A stretch of 64,000 nt of DNA from Streptomyces sp. PTY087I2 (GTDB lineage Bacteria > Actinomycetota > Actinomycetes > Streptomycetales > Streptomycetaceae): the NCBI RefSeq assembly GCF_001687325.1, contig NZ_LZRD01000027.1, forward strand, positions 41,511 to 105,510, given 5' to 3'. A model generated the notes under the pieces. It did not search any database. It worked only from the letters and a program-made list of their open reading frames with translations, and was not told where the DNA came from. Positions 26,639 to 35,335 of the stretch are shown piece after piece. Numbering within the stretch: the first letter of the stretch is position 1; every line of letters begins with the position of its first letter. A program made the translations under genes and the position numbers.

Positions 26639-29067
26639 ACCGGCGGCCGGAGCGCATCAGCTTCCGCTTCTCGGCGCGGTCCCGTTTCGCCGCCTGCCTG
26701 GTGGCCACGGCGGACGGCGCGCTGGCCCCGGGGTGGTGGGACCTCGACGGCACGCTGGCTCCGGGGTGGTGGGACCTCGACGGTCCGCGACCCCCGTACG
26801 CCGGTGGTACGCCCCACTACCGGGAGGGCGCCCCGGCGGAGACCACCGCCACCCAGGTGCTGCCGACCGAGGACGGCGGACTGCTGCGGCTGCGGAGCGC
26901 GGCGGCCTCCGGCCGCCACCTGCTCCTGCTGTCCCGCCCCGCGCCCGCCGGCCCTCCGCTCGATGAGCCGCGGGCCCCGTCACCGGCCGAGGTCCCCTCC
27001 CGCACCGGGCCCCACGTCCCGTACGCAGCCGAGGTCTCGTTACCCGCCGGACCCCAAGTCCCGCACCCGGCCGAGGGTCCGCTCTCCGCCGGACCCCAAG
27101 TCCCATACCAGGCAGAGATTCTGTCCCCCGCTGGGCCGGCAGTCCCGTACCAGGCCGAGCCCGAGCCCGAGCCCGAGGACTCCTGCCCGGCCGAGATCCC
27201 GCCCCTCGCCGGAACCCAAGTCCCGTACCCGGCCGAGATCCCGCCCTCCGCCGAACCCCAAGTCCCTTACCCAGCCGAGGCCCCCTCCCCCGCCGGACCC
27301 CAAGTCCCGCACCCGGCCCAGCCCGAGCCCGAGGGCTTCTCCCCGGCCGAGGCCCCTTTGTCCGCCGAGGACCTCGACGTCGAGGCGCGGGGCCTGCGCC
27401 TGGTGCCCGGCGGCCCGGACGGCACGCTCGCGCTGGCGGTGGAGACCGACCACGACGGCCGTACCCGCATCTGGCGGGTCGGCTCCACGCCGCTGCGGCT
27501 GAGCGATCCCGTCACCCTGCCGGGCCGGGTCACCGCCCTCCTGCCGCTGGACGGGACGGGCTGCCGCTACGCCACGGACCTCGAAGGGCCGGACGGATAC
27601 CGCCCCGTCTCCCTCGACCTGCGCGACGGGAGGTGGCACGCTCTCCCGTCACCGGCGAACGGCCGCATCCACCGACTGCTGCTCTCGGCACCGGCTTCGG
27701 GGCTGCTGCTGACGGCGAGCGATCCCGGCGACGGGCGGCTGCGGATCGCCCGCGCCAGCCTCGGCGACCAGCCCCGGCTCGACTTCCCGGACCGGCTCAA
27801 CTCCCTGGACGGCGCGGTCCTTCCACTGGTCGCCGACCCGGCAGGTGAGCGGGTGGCGCTGCGGGTCTCGCGGGGCGCGCAGGCCCGTCTCTTCCTGTAC
27901 GACGTGGGGGCGGACCGGCCCCGTCCCGCCGGGCTGCCGCCGGGCGCGTTCCACCCCGTCGCCGGCTGGAGCGCGGGCGGGCTGCGCGTCGTGTACGCGA
28001 CCCCGGACCGTCCCGCCGACCTGGTCACCGTCCCGGACACCGCCACGCACCCCACCGCGCTCCCCGCCCTGTACGACGCCTCGCACGACGCCCAGTCCGA
28101 CACTCGCGACGCTCCGTCCGACACCCGCGAGGCCCCGCCCGGCACCCTCGGGACGGCCTCCAACACCCCTGACACCCCGGGGACTTCGCACGCCCCGACC
28201 GAGTGGTTCGCCACCCCGTCCGGGCGGTTCGAGGCCGTCCGCCTGGGCGACTGGCGTACCGCGCCCACCGTCGTCGTCGCGCTGCACGGCGGCCCGGAGG
28301 ACCACTGGACGCTCGGCCACGACCCGGTGCTCGCGCGCCTGTCGGAGGCCGGGGCGGCGGTGGTCGCCCCCAACCAGCGCGGCAGCACCGGCTACGGCCG
28401 GGCCCACGCGGAGGCGATCCACGGCGCCTGGGGCGTGCCCGACCTCGCGGACATCCGCTGCCTGGTCCGTACGCTCACGGAGCAGCGCCCGCCGGACGCC
28501 GAACCGCCCGTTCTCCTCGGCACCAGTTACGGGGGCTTCCTCGCCCTGCTGGCCGTGTGCGCCGACCCGTACGCCTGGGCGCGCTGCGCGGTGATCGCCC
28601 CGTTCCTGTCGGCGCGCGGGCTGCGCGAGCGGTCGTCGCCCGCCGTGCGCGCGCTGATCGACCGGCACGGCCTGGGCGAGCCGCCGGACGACGACCTGGG
28701 CCCCCGGGACGTCGAGCGCCTCGCCCACCGCATCCGCGTACCGCTGCTCGCCCTGCACGGCACCGACGACCCCGTCGTGCCGGTGGACGAGACGCGCCGG
28801 CTGCGCCGGTCGCTGGCGAAAGCGGGCGGCCCGGGGCGCGCCCCCCACGACTGCCTCGACATCGCGGGAGCGGGCCACCACCCGCTCCAGGAGCGGGGCG
28901 GCGCCGAACTCACCGACCGGCTGGTGAGCTTCCTGACAGTCCGGGTCCCGGACCGCCGCCGCACCCCCGCTCCCCCTGAACTCACGGTCGCCGACGCGGC
29001 CGTGCGACACCGCCGGTCCTCGGCGGTGTTCGGGCACATCACTCACGACGAAAGGACACCACCATGA
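26635..29067 (+). CDS. prolyl-oligopeptidase-family (S9) peptidase, candidate leader protease
   Basis: This 810-residue protein ends in a classical S9 alpha/beta-hydrolase domain: the nucleophile elbow PVLLGTSYGGFLALL, the Asp region LHGTDDPVVPVDETRR and the His region IAGAGHHPLQE, preceded by VVVALHGGPEDHW and NQRGSTGYGRAHAEA. The N-terminal part should be a beta-propeller but is interrupted by a Pro-rich segment (about residues 110-245) of imperfect 14-residue repeats of the form PAEIPPSAGPQVPY. A 33-bp tandem duplication near the start encodes APGWWDLDG twice. It overlaps lanL and the precursor gene by ATGA on each side. S9 peptidases remove leaders in some class III systems, and I infer the same role here. 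Confidence 0.88.
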   Translation: MNRRPERISFRFSARSRFAACLVATADGALAPGWWDLDGTLAPGWWDLDGPRPPYAGGTPHYREGAPAETTATQVLPTEDGGLLRLRSAAASGRHLLLLSRPAPAGPPLDEPRAPSPAEVPSRTGPHVPYAAEVSLPAGPQVPHPAEGPLSAGPQVPYQAEILSPAGPAVPYQAEPEPEPEDSCPAEIPPLAGTQVPYPAEIPPSAEPQVPYPAEAPSPAGPQVPHPAQPEPEGFSPAEAPLSAEDLDVEARGLRLVPGGPDGTLALAVETDHDGRTRIWRVGSTPLRLSDPVTLPGRVTALLPLDGTGCRYATDLEGPDGYRPVSLDLRDGRWHALPSPANGRIHRLLLSAPASGLLLTASDPGDGRLRIARASLGDQPRLDFPDRLNSLDGAVLPLVADPAGERVALRVSRGAQARLFLYDVGADRPRPAGLPPGAFHPVAGWSAGGLRVVYATPDRPADLVTVPDTATHPTALPALYDASHDAQSDTRDAPSDTREAPPGTLGTASNTPDTPGTSHAPTEWFATPSGRFEAVRLGDWRTAPTVVVALHGGPEDHWTLGHDPVLARLSEAGAAVVAPNQRGSTGYGRAHAEAIHGAWGVPDLADIRCLVRTLTEQRPPDAEPPVLLGTSYGGFLALLAVCADPYAWARCAVIAPFLSARGLRERSSPAVRALIDRHGLGEPPDDDLGPRDVERLAHRIRVPLLALHGTDDPVVPVDETRRLRRSLAKAGGPGRAPHDCLDIAGAGHHPLQERGGAELTDRLVSFLTVRVPDRRRTPAPPELTVADAAVRHRRSSAVFGHITHDERTPP
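26720..26785 (+). repeat. 33-bp tandem duplication
   Basis: A 33-bp unit is present twice with two or three base differences, duplicating eleven residues around APGWWDLDG near the peptidase N-terminus. The mismatches argue against a simple assembly artefact. Confidence 0.85.
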
Positions 29068-29195
29068 TCGACAACACCATGACCGTCGACGTCGACGAGC
29101 TCCAGACCCTGGAGGGCGAGGAGTCCGTCGCACTGGCCGGCTGCACCAAGACGTGTACCTGGACGTGCCGCATCACCAGCCTCGAGCAGCAGTAG
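29064..29195 (+). CDS. lanA: lanthipeptide precursor peptide (LanA)
   Basis: This 43-residue precursor starts at ATG 29064, overlapping the peptidase stop by ATGA, with AGGA 8 bases upstream. The leader is acidic and predicted helical (VDVDELQTLEGEESVALAG), as expected for class III/IV leaders. The core CTKTCTWTCRITSLEQQ has three Cys, five Thr and one Ser, enough for up to three rings. Ring topology cannot be read from sequence: because two Cys precede most Thr, several rings may form in the Cys-to-Thr direction. There is no proline anywhere in the precursor. It sits between the peptidase and the ABC transporters, exactly where a precursor is expected. Confidence 0.9.
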   Translation: MIDNTMTVDVDELQTLEGEESVALAGCTKTCTWTCRITSLEQQ

Positions 29196-29369
29196 CAGCC
29201 GTGCGCCGGGCGGGCCCCTCCCGGGCCCGTCCGGCGCGCGCCGTGTCTCCCGTACGCACACCACTCGGGTGTCCGCCGTACGCCCGCCGCTCATCTCCCG
29301 TACGCACGACTCACCGCGATCCGTGTCCGTCCGCCCCCGCCGGACCGCCGGACGGCCGGAAGGAGTTCG

Positions 29370-31262
29370 ATGACGTCTCCCCAGCGACTGGTGTGGGACG
29401 CGACCGCCCGGACGCGTGGCTGGTTCGTCCTCGCCTCCGTCACGGCCGTCCTGGGGTCGGCCGGCACGCTGGCGTTCCCCTGGGCCATGGCGCGGGCTTT
29501 GGACGCGGTCGTCGCCCGGCGGTCCGTCACCGGCCCCCTTCTCGTGTGCGCCGCGCTCCTCGCCCTCGTCGTCGCCACCGGGGCCCTCCAGACCCTCGCC
29601 AACGGGGGGTACGGCTCCGGCACGGTGGCCGCTCTCCGCCACTCCCTGGCCCGGCGTGCCCTGGACGCGGGGGTACCGGGGACGGCCGGCTTTCCCGCCG
29701 GGGATCTCGCGGGGCGGCTCTCCGCGGGGTGCGCGCAGGCCGGCTCGGCCGGGGTCACGCTGGTCACCGCCTCGACGGCGGTGCTGACCTCGCTCGGCGG
29801 GGTGGTCGCGCTGTGGCTGCTCGACTGGCGGATCGGGCTCTGCTTCTCGCTGGGCGTACCGCCGTTGGCGCTGATCGCCCGGAGCTTCATGAACCGCGGC
29901 TCGGGGCTGTTCCTCCGGTATCAGGAGACCCAGGGCAGAATCTCCGCCCTGCTGCTGGAAGCGCTCGGCGGGGCCCGGACCATCGGCGCGAGCGGCACGG
30001 CGGCGGCCGAGACGCGCCGGGTCCTCGGCCCCCTCCCGGAGCTGTCCCGCACCGGGCACCGCGTCTGGGCGCTCCAGCGGGACACCGGATGGCAGGTGGA
30101 CCTGCTGATCCCGGCCGTGGAGGTGCTGGTGCTCTGTGCCGGAGGTCTCGCCCTGCTCCACGGTGACATCAGTGCGGGCGAACTCGCCGCGGTCGTCGGT
30201 TACACGGCGCTCGCGATGGCCGCGCTGGACCAGCTCGACGCCCTCTTCGCGCTCGGCATGTCGGCCGCCGGCGCACGTCGGGTCGCCGAGGTCGTCGACC
30301 AGCCGGTCCCGGTCCCCGGCACCCGCGCGCGCCCGGCGGGCCGCTCCGGCACGGTGACCCTGTCGGGGGTGACGGTACGTTCGGACGCCCGGACCGTCCT
30401 GGACGCCGTGGACCTCGTCGTCCCGGCGGGCACGGCGCTCGCGGTGGTCGGCCGGTCCGGGGCGGGCAAGAGCACCCTGGCGGCGCTGATCGGGCGGCTG
30501 CGGGAGCCCGACGCGGGCCTGGTCGCCATCGACGGCGTACCGCTGCGGGAGCTGACTCCCCGAGCCCTGCGCGCCACCGTCGGTTACGCCTTCGAGCGGC
30601 CCGCGCTGCTGGGGGCGACGGTGGCCGGGATGATCGCCTTCGCCCGCCCGGACGCCTCGCACGAGGAGGTGCGGGCGGCCGCCGCGGCCGCCCGGGCGGA
30701 CGACTTCATCGCCCGCCTCCCGCATGGTTACGACACTCCGATCACGGAGGCCCCGCTCTCCGGCGGCGAGATCCAACGCCTAGGCCTCGCACGCGCGTTG
30801 GTGCACGATCCGGCGGTGGTGGTGCTGGACGACGCGCTGTCGAGCCTGGACACCGCCACTGAGGCACGGGTCGGCTCCGCGCTCGCCTCGGCCTGGTCGG
30901 ACCGCACCCGGGTGCTGATCGCCCACCGGGTGTCGACCGCCGCGCGGGCCGACCTGGTGGCCTGGCTGGAGGACGGCAGGATCCGCGCCCTGGGCACGCA
31001 CGCGGATCTGTGGCAACTCACCGACTACCGGGCCCTGTTCGCGGTAGGCACGGACTCGGAGGCGGCCCCGACCCTCGGAGCGGGGATCGGGTCCGAGGCG
31101 CGGACCGCCCCGGAGGCCACCCCGGACCACGAGCCGGGCTCCGGGGCCGAAGCGCGGACCGGCAAGAGCACGGCCCCGCACAGGACGGGGCCCGGGGCCG
31201 AAGCGCGGACCGACCCGAGCACGGCCCCGCACATGAACCCGCACGCCCAGGAGTCGGTATGA
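29370..31262 (+). CDS. ABC transporter, fused membrane and ATPase domains (first of pair)
   Basis: This 630-residue exporter half-transporter starts at ATG 29370 with AAGGAG upstream. The membrane domain (about residues 1-310) has six hydrophobic segments. The ATPase domain follows with Walker A VVGRSGAGKSTLAAL, signature LSGGEIQRLGLARAL, Walker B VVVLDDALSSLD and the switch His in VLIAHRVS. The last 65 residues are a degenerate hydrophilic repeat (GSEARTAPEA, GAEARTGKSTAPH, GAEARTDPSTAPH) outside the transporter fold. The stop overlaps the next ABC gene by ATGA, so they probably form a heterodimer. Position after the precursor implies lanthipeptide export or immunity. Confidence 0.92.
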   Translation: MTSPQRLVWDATARTRGWFVLASVTAVLGSAGTLAFPWAMARALDAVVARRSVTGPLLVCAALLALVVATGALQTLANGGYGSGTVAALRHSLARRALDAGVPGTAGFPAGDLAGRLSAGCAQAGSAGVTLVTASTAVLTSLGGVVALWLLDWRIGLCFSLGVPPLALIARSFMNRGSGLFLRYQETQGRISALLLEALGGARTIGASGTAAAETRRVLGPLPELSRTGHRVWALQRDTGWQVDLLIPAVEVLVLCAGGLALLHGDISAGELAAVVGYTALAMAALDQLDALFALGMSAAGARRVAEVVDQPVPVPGTRARPAGRSGTVTLSGVTVRSDARTVLDAVDLVVPAGTALAVVGRSGAGKSTLAALIGRLREPDAGLVAIDGVPLRELTPRALRATVGYAFERPALLGATVAGMIAFARPDASHEEVRAAAAAARADDFIARLPHGYDTPITEAPLSGGEIQRLGLARALVHDPAVVVLDDALSSLDTATEARVGSALASAWSDRTRVLIAHRVSTAARADLVAWLEDGRIRALGTHADLWQLTDYRALFAVGTDSEAAPTLGAGIGSEARTAPEATPDHEPGSGAEARTGKSTAPHRTGPGAEARTDPSTAPHMNPHAQESV

Positions 31263-33112
31263 GCGAGGCAGCCCCGCGCCCCATCGACCGGCACCTGTTC
31301 GCCGGGTTCCTGCGGCAGCACCGCGGGGCAGCGGTCGCGGTGACGGGATGGTCGCTGCTGGAGGCGGTTCCGGCGCTCGCCTCCGGGCTGCTCGTGGCCG
31401 CCGCCCTGGACCGGGGCTTCCTCGCGGGACGGCCCGCCGAAGGCTTCTTCTGGATCGGCCTGCTCGGGGCCGCGATGGTCTTCCGCGCCCTGATGACCCG
31501 GACGCTGACACCGTGGCTGGGGCGGATCGTGGAGCCGCTCCGGGACGACCTGGTGACGGCCGTGGCGGCAGGGGCCGTGCACCGCGCGGCGGCGGGAGCC
31601 CGGGACACGGCGGGCGCGGGCGTGGCCCGGCTGACGGTCCAGGTCGAGACCGTGCGGGCGCTGGTGTCCGCCCTGCTGCGCTCGGCCCGGCAGCTGGGCG
31701 TCTCCCTGCTGATGGCGTTCGTGGGCCTGGCCGCCCTGTCCGCCCCGGTGGCGGCGGTCACCCTGCCCCCGGTCCTGCTCACCCTGCTCCTCTGCGTCCC
31801 CCGCCTCCGCGTCCTCGCCCGCCGCCAGCGCCGCCAGCTGCGGGCGGAGGAGCGGCTCACGGGGGCTGCGGGCGAGACCTTCGACGGCATCCGGGACGTC
31901 GTCGCGTGCGGTGCCCGGGACCGGGTGGCCGACGAGCTGTCCGCCCGGATCACCGACCACCGGGACGCGGTCAGGGCGGTTGCCCGGACCGCGTCGGCCA
32001 ACGCCTTGCTGGTGTCGCTGGGCAGCCATCTCCCGCTGCTGGTCCTGCTGTTGTCGGCCCCGCGACTCCTGGACAGCGGTGCACTGTCGGTGGGCGAACT
32101 GCTGGGCGCGACCAGCTACCTGGTCAGCGGAGTGGCTCCGGCCCTGCGCGCGCTCGTCGCCGTACTCGGCTCGTGGGGGGTGCAATTGGCGACCGTACTC
32201 GGCCAGTTGAGCCGATCGACGCGGGAAGCGCGGCCCGGCCCTCGAGGGCAGGCGCGGCCCGGCCCTCCGAGGGAAGCGCAGCCCGGCCAACCCGGGGAAG
32301 CGCGGCCCGGCCCTCCGGGGGGTTCGGGCGAGGCCCTCCCCCCACAGACTTTCCGAACCCCGCGAACTCCGCGAACTCCGCGCTCCCCGGACCTGTCCCT
32401 AGTGAACGTCGTCTACGCGTACGGACCGGGAGCGGCACCCGTCATCGACGGGCTCACCCTCGACATCCCCGCCGGCTCACATCTGACGGTCGTCGGGCCG
32501 AGCGGTGCGGGGAAGTCCACCCTCACCACGCTGCTGGCCGGGATGGCCGGGCCGGACAGCGGCCGGCTGACCCTGGGCGGCGTACCGGCGACGGAGGTCG
32601 ACCGGGCCTGGCTCCACCGGGCGGTGACCCTGATCCCGCAGGAGGCGTACGTGTTCACGGGCACCGTGCGGGACAACCTGCGCTACCTGCGTCCGGAGGC
32701 TCGGGACACCGATCTCCTCGCGTCGGCGACGGCCGTGGGCGCCCGCGCCCTGGTGGACCGGCTCGGCGGCCTGGACGCGCCCGTCGGCCTGGACGGCCCC
32801 CCGCTCTCCTCCGGTGAACGGCAGCTCGTGGCCCTGGCCCGCGCGCATGTATCCCCCGCGTCGATCGTGCTGCTGGACGAGGCGTGCTGCCACCTCGACC
32901 CGGCGGCCGAGGAACGGGCCGAGCGGGCCTTCGCGGAGCGGGGAACGACACTCGTCGTGGTGGCGCACCGCATCAGCTCAGCGCTGCGCGCGCCGCGCGT
33001 TCTGGTACTCGACGGCGATCGCACGGACGTCGGCTCTCCCGCCCAACTCCTGCACAGGAGCCCGCTCTACGCGGATCTGGTGGGTCACTGGGTCTCCGCC
33101 GGGGCCCCGTAG
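31259..33112 (+). CDS. ABC transporter, fused membrane and ATPase domains (second of pair)
   Basis: This 617-residue partner of the preceding transporter starts in a 4-base overlap with it. The membrane domain spans about residues 1-320. A Pro/Gly/Arg-rich linker with short repeats follows (EARPGPRGQARPGPP and RTPRTPRTPRSP). The ATPase has Walker A VVGPSGAGKSTLTTLL, signature LSSGERQLVALARAH (Ser in place of the first Gly), Walker B IVLLDEACCHLD and switch VVVAHRIS. The catalytic Glu after Walker B is present here but is Asp in the partner (LDDA), a typical asymmetry of heterodimeric exporters. Confidence 0.92.
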   Translation: MSEAAPRPIDRHLFAGFLRQHRGAAVAVTGWSLLEAVPALASGLLVAAALDRGFLAGRPAEGFFWIGLLGAAMVFRALMTRTLTPWLGRIVEPLRDDLVTAVAAGAVHRAAAGARDTAGAGVARLTVQVETVRALVSALLRSARQLGVSLLMAFVGLAALSAPVAAVTLPPVLLTLLLCVPRLRVLARRQRRQLRAEERLTGAAGETFDGIRDVVACGARDRVADELSARITDHRDAVRAVARTASANALLVSLGSHLPLLVLLLSAPRLLDSGALSVGELLGATSYLVSGVAPALRALVAVLGSWGVQLATVLGQLSRSTREARPGPRGQARPGPPREAQPGQPGEARPGPPGGSGEALPPQTFRTPRTPRTPRSPDLSLVNVVYAYGPGAAPVIDGLTLDIPAGSHLTVVGPSGAGKSTLTTLLAGMAGPDSGRLTLGGVPATEVDRAWLHRAVTLIPQEAYVFTGTVRDNLRYLRPEARDTDLLASATAVGARALVDRLGGLDAPVGLDGPPLSSGERQLVALARAHVSPASIVLLDEACCHLDPAAEERAERAFAERGTTLVVVAHRISSALRAPRVLVLDGDRTDVGSPAQLLHRSPLYADLVGHWVSAGAP

Positions 33113-33169
33113 GCGTATGGGAGACTGCGTCGACTGAATGGTCCACACCACGTGTATCTGGAGTTCGGT

Positions 33170-33955
33170 ATGACGGCACAGGCGCCTCACCCCCCGATCG
33201 ACACCAGCAAGCCGCACTCGGCCCGCGTCTACGACGCGCTGCTGGGCGGCAAGGACAACTACCCGGTGGACCAGCAGGTGGCCGAACTCCTGCCCGTCGA
33301 GGCGAAGGTCGGCGCCCGGCAGCAGCGCTCGTTCATGAACCGGGCGACGGCCTGGCTGGCGGGCGAGGGCGTGACGCAGTTCCTGGACATCGGGACGGGC
33401 ATCCCCACCGAGCCGAACCTGCACCAGACGGCGCAGGAGATCCGCCCCTCGGCCCGGGTCGTCTACTGCGACAACGACCCCATCGTCCTGCGCCACGCGG
33501 AAGCGCTGCTGGTCAGCCGGCCGGAGGGCGTGACGGACTACGTCCACGCCGACGTCCGCGAGCCCGCGATCATCCTGGACGCGGCCCGCGAGACCCTGGA
33601 CTTCGACCGCCCGATAGCCCTCTCCCTCCTCGGCCTGCTCCACTTCCTGCCGGACGCCGAGGACCCGATCGGCATCGTCCGTACGTTCACGGACGCGATG
33701 GCGCCCGGCAGTTACATCGTGCTGTCCCACGGCGCGTCGGACGTGAACGAGGAGATCGGGCAGCAGAGCGAGGACGAGTACAAGAAGGGCGGCATCCAGC
33801 TGGCCCTGCGCAGCCGCGAGGAGTTCTCCCGGTTCTTCGAGGGCCTGGAGATCGTCGCCCCCGGCCTGGTGAAGGCCCCGGAGTGGTTCAACGGAACGCC
33901 CGCGCCCACGCAGGAGTTCAGCGGCATCTACGTGGCCGTGGCCCGGGTCCCGTAA
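33170..33955 (+). CDS. SAM-dependent methyltransferase (DUF574 / Methyltransf_19 family)
   Basis: This 261-residue protein belongs to an actinobacterial methyltransferase family of unknown substrate. The family opening is clear: HSARVYDALLGGKDNYPVDQ. The SAM-binding glycine loop is FLDIGTGIPTEPNLHQ, followed by VVYCDNDPIVL. The ATG at 33170 has GGAG 6 bases upstream and fits better than the GTG at 33152. It lies 57 bases after the second ABC gene and could be cotranscribed with the lanthipeptide operon. Since such genes are common near XRE/DUF5753 regulators, as at 50676, it need not modify the lanthipeptide. Confidence 0.88.
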   Translation: MTAQAPHPPIDTSKPHSARVYDALLGGKDNYPVDQQVAELLPVEAKVGARQQRSFMNRATAWLAGEGVTQFLDIGTGIPTEPNLHQTAQEIRPSARVVYCDNDPIVLRHAEALLVSRPEGVTDYVHADVREPAIILDAARETLDFDRPIALSLLGLLHFLPDAEDPIGIVRTFTDAMAPGSYIVLSHGASDVNEEIGQQSEDEYKKGGIQLALRSREEFSRFFEGLEIVAPGLVKAPEWFNGTPAPTQEFSGIYVAVARVP

Positions 33956-34033
33956 CCGGAAGCGCCGACCGAGACACTTCGGCCATGAACGCCGACGGCA
34001 CGGAGAGCGGTACGCGATCGGATTCGGCGGCAC

Positions 34034-34204
34034 CGGCTGCGGGAGTCGTTCTCCGCGCGGCACACGTCGGTCATCACGGTCGACGGTGAACTCGCGGGCT
34101 GCGTAACGGTCCGCCCCGCCCATCGCCTGTACGAGCGCCACGGCTTCGTCCTGAAGAGGCAGGACCCGATCGATGTCTCCATGGTGCGCGCGGCCGGACC
34201 CTGA
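34034..34204 (+). pseudogene. GNAT acetyltransferase remnant with internal deletion
   Basis: One frame reads RLRESFSARHTSVITVDGEL followed by AGCVTVRP, typical of an N-acetyltransferase beta-hairpin. It then passes directly to HRLYERHGFVLKRQDPIDVS, the typical GNAT C-terminus. The acetyl-CoA-binding motif that should lie between is missing, and no start is evident. The gene has lost its centre and 5' end. Confidence 0.65.
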
Positions 34205-34318
34205 ATAGTTATAGGGACCCTGTGAGCGGCGGGCTCGGTAGCTTGGGCAGCGGGCTCAGGAGCCGGACGAGCCACGAGCCCGACCGCTCGATCACAGGGA
34301 CCAACGGGGGAACTGCAC

Positions 34319-34741
34319 ATGAAGACAACGGCAAAGCGGCTGACGGCAGTTGCGGGTGGACTGGTCATGGCGGCCGGCGCACTGACGGTCGGCACGGCGT
34401 CGCCCGCGGCGGCCGCGACCTGCTACGGGGGCGCGACCAAGAAGACCTTCAACATGGGGACGGACGAGGCTGCGCACAGCTTCGGCCCGTACACCACCAG
34501 TTCACGGTGCAAAGACATCAACCTGAGGATGACTACCTGGGGGAGCGCGAACACACTGATGGTGCGGGTGTGCTTCCACCCGTCCTCCGGCGGCACGACG
34601 TGCAACAGCTGGAAGGAATTCACCAAGAAAAACTCCCTGGACCAGTGGCGCGAGATTGCCGTGGACGTCAAGACCGGCACCAAGTACAGCATCTCCATGG
34701 ACTTCGCCAGCCATACCTTCAAGGGCGACCTCGCACACTGA
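34319..34741 (+). CDS. small secreted protein, unknown function
   Basis: This 140-residue protein has a classical Sec signal peptide (MKTTAKRLTAVAGGLVMAAG continuing to a cleavage near SPAAAA) and a mature part of about 105 residues. Four cysteines (CYGG, SRCKD, RVCFHP, TTCNS) could form two disulfides. The mature domain looks beta-rich (NLRMTTWGSANTLMVRVCF). GGGGGAA lies upstream of ATG 34319. No family is recognised. The gene stands alone between a GNAT remnant and a strong hairpin terminator. Confidence 0.8.
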   Translation: MKTTAKRLTAVAGGLVMAAGALTVGTASPAAAATCYGGATKKTFNMGTDEAAHSFGPYTTSSRCKDINLRMTTWGSANTLMVRVCFHPSSGGTTCNSWKEFTKKNSLDQWREIAVDVKTGTKYSISMDFASHTFKGDLAH

Positions 34742-34763
34742 TCAGGGCTGTCGCCGGGGGGCG

Positions 34764-34809
34764 ACGACGAAAGCAGCGGGTGCTGACACAGCCCCGCTGC
34801 TTTCGTCGT
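34764..34809. terminator. bidirectional terminator, perfect 17-bp stem
   Basis: ACGACGAAAGCAGCGGG pairs exactly with 34793-34809 around a 12-base loop. The arms carry A-rich and T-rich segments. It lies between convergent genes ending at 34741 and 34820. Confidence 0.88.
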
Positions 34810-34819
34810 GCACGCTCGC

Positions 34820-35254
34820 TCACTCCGGCACGGCGCACCCCGCCCGCAGCCAGGCCATCTCGTGCAGCAACGCACCGTCCACGAAGGGATCCTGGACCGT
34901 GGGCCGCGACCGCCAGTCCAGCGGCCAGGTGCCGCCACCCAACGCGGGCACCCCGACGAACGCGTCCCCGCGAGCACTCCGGCTCATCGCCTCCACCCCG
35001 GGAGGCCACCGGTGCTCGGCGGCGGCCCCGGGCGCGAGCAGGAAGTACATGCTGCGCTCGCCGATGCCGGAGCGGACGATGGGCCCGGCCTGGAAGTCGG
35101 TGAACTGCATGACCTCGTACGCGATTTCCTCGCCGAGCATGCCGATGGCCCGGACGGCGTCGAAGTGGATGCCGACGTGGCGGAGGGCGTGGCCGGAGGC
35201 GGGGATCCAGGAGGAATGGAAGGGGACCGGATCCGGTGAATTCTTCAGTTCCAT
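34820..35254 (-). CDS. hypothetical protein divergent from XRE regulator
   Basis: This 144-residue soluble protein has no recognised catalytic motif. Visible stretches include HVGIHFDAVRAIGMLGEEIA and SGIGERSMYFLLAPGAAAEH. The ATG at 35254 is chosen because the divergent regulator gene begins 82 bases away and longer frames cross its promoter. Proteins of this kind are frequently encoded next to XRE/DUF5753-DUF397 clusters in streptomycetes, so regulation by that neighbour is likely. The function is unknown. Confidence 0.65.
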   Translation of the reverse strand: MELKNSPDPVPFHSSWIPASGHALRHVGIHFDAVRAIGMLGEEIAYEVMQFTDFQAGPIVRSGIGERSMYFLLAPGAAAEHRWPPGVEAMSRSARGDAFVGVPALGGGTWPLDWRSRPTVQDPFVDGALLHEMAWLRAGCAVPE

Positions 35255-35335
35255 GCGCTCAGCGTTGCGGCAGACACGTACGGTGACCAGAGTTCTGAGG
35301 AGTCCGTGCACCACTGTGCACTTGTAGGGGGCGCC

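Noticed and set aside
33170..33955. Methyltransferase as a lanthipeptide tailoring enzyme
   Set aside because: It is adjacent to the exporter genes, but the family is common elsewhere, including the paralogue at 50676, so I do not assign it to the pathway.
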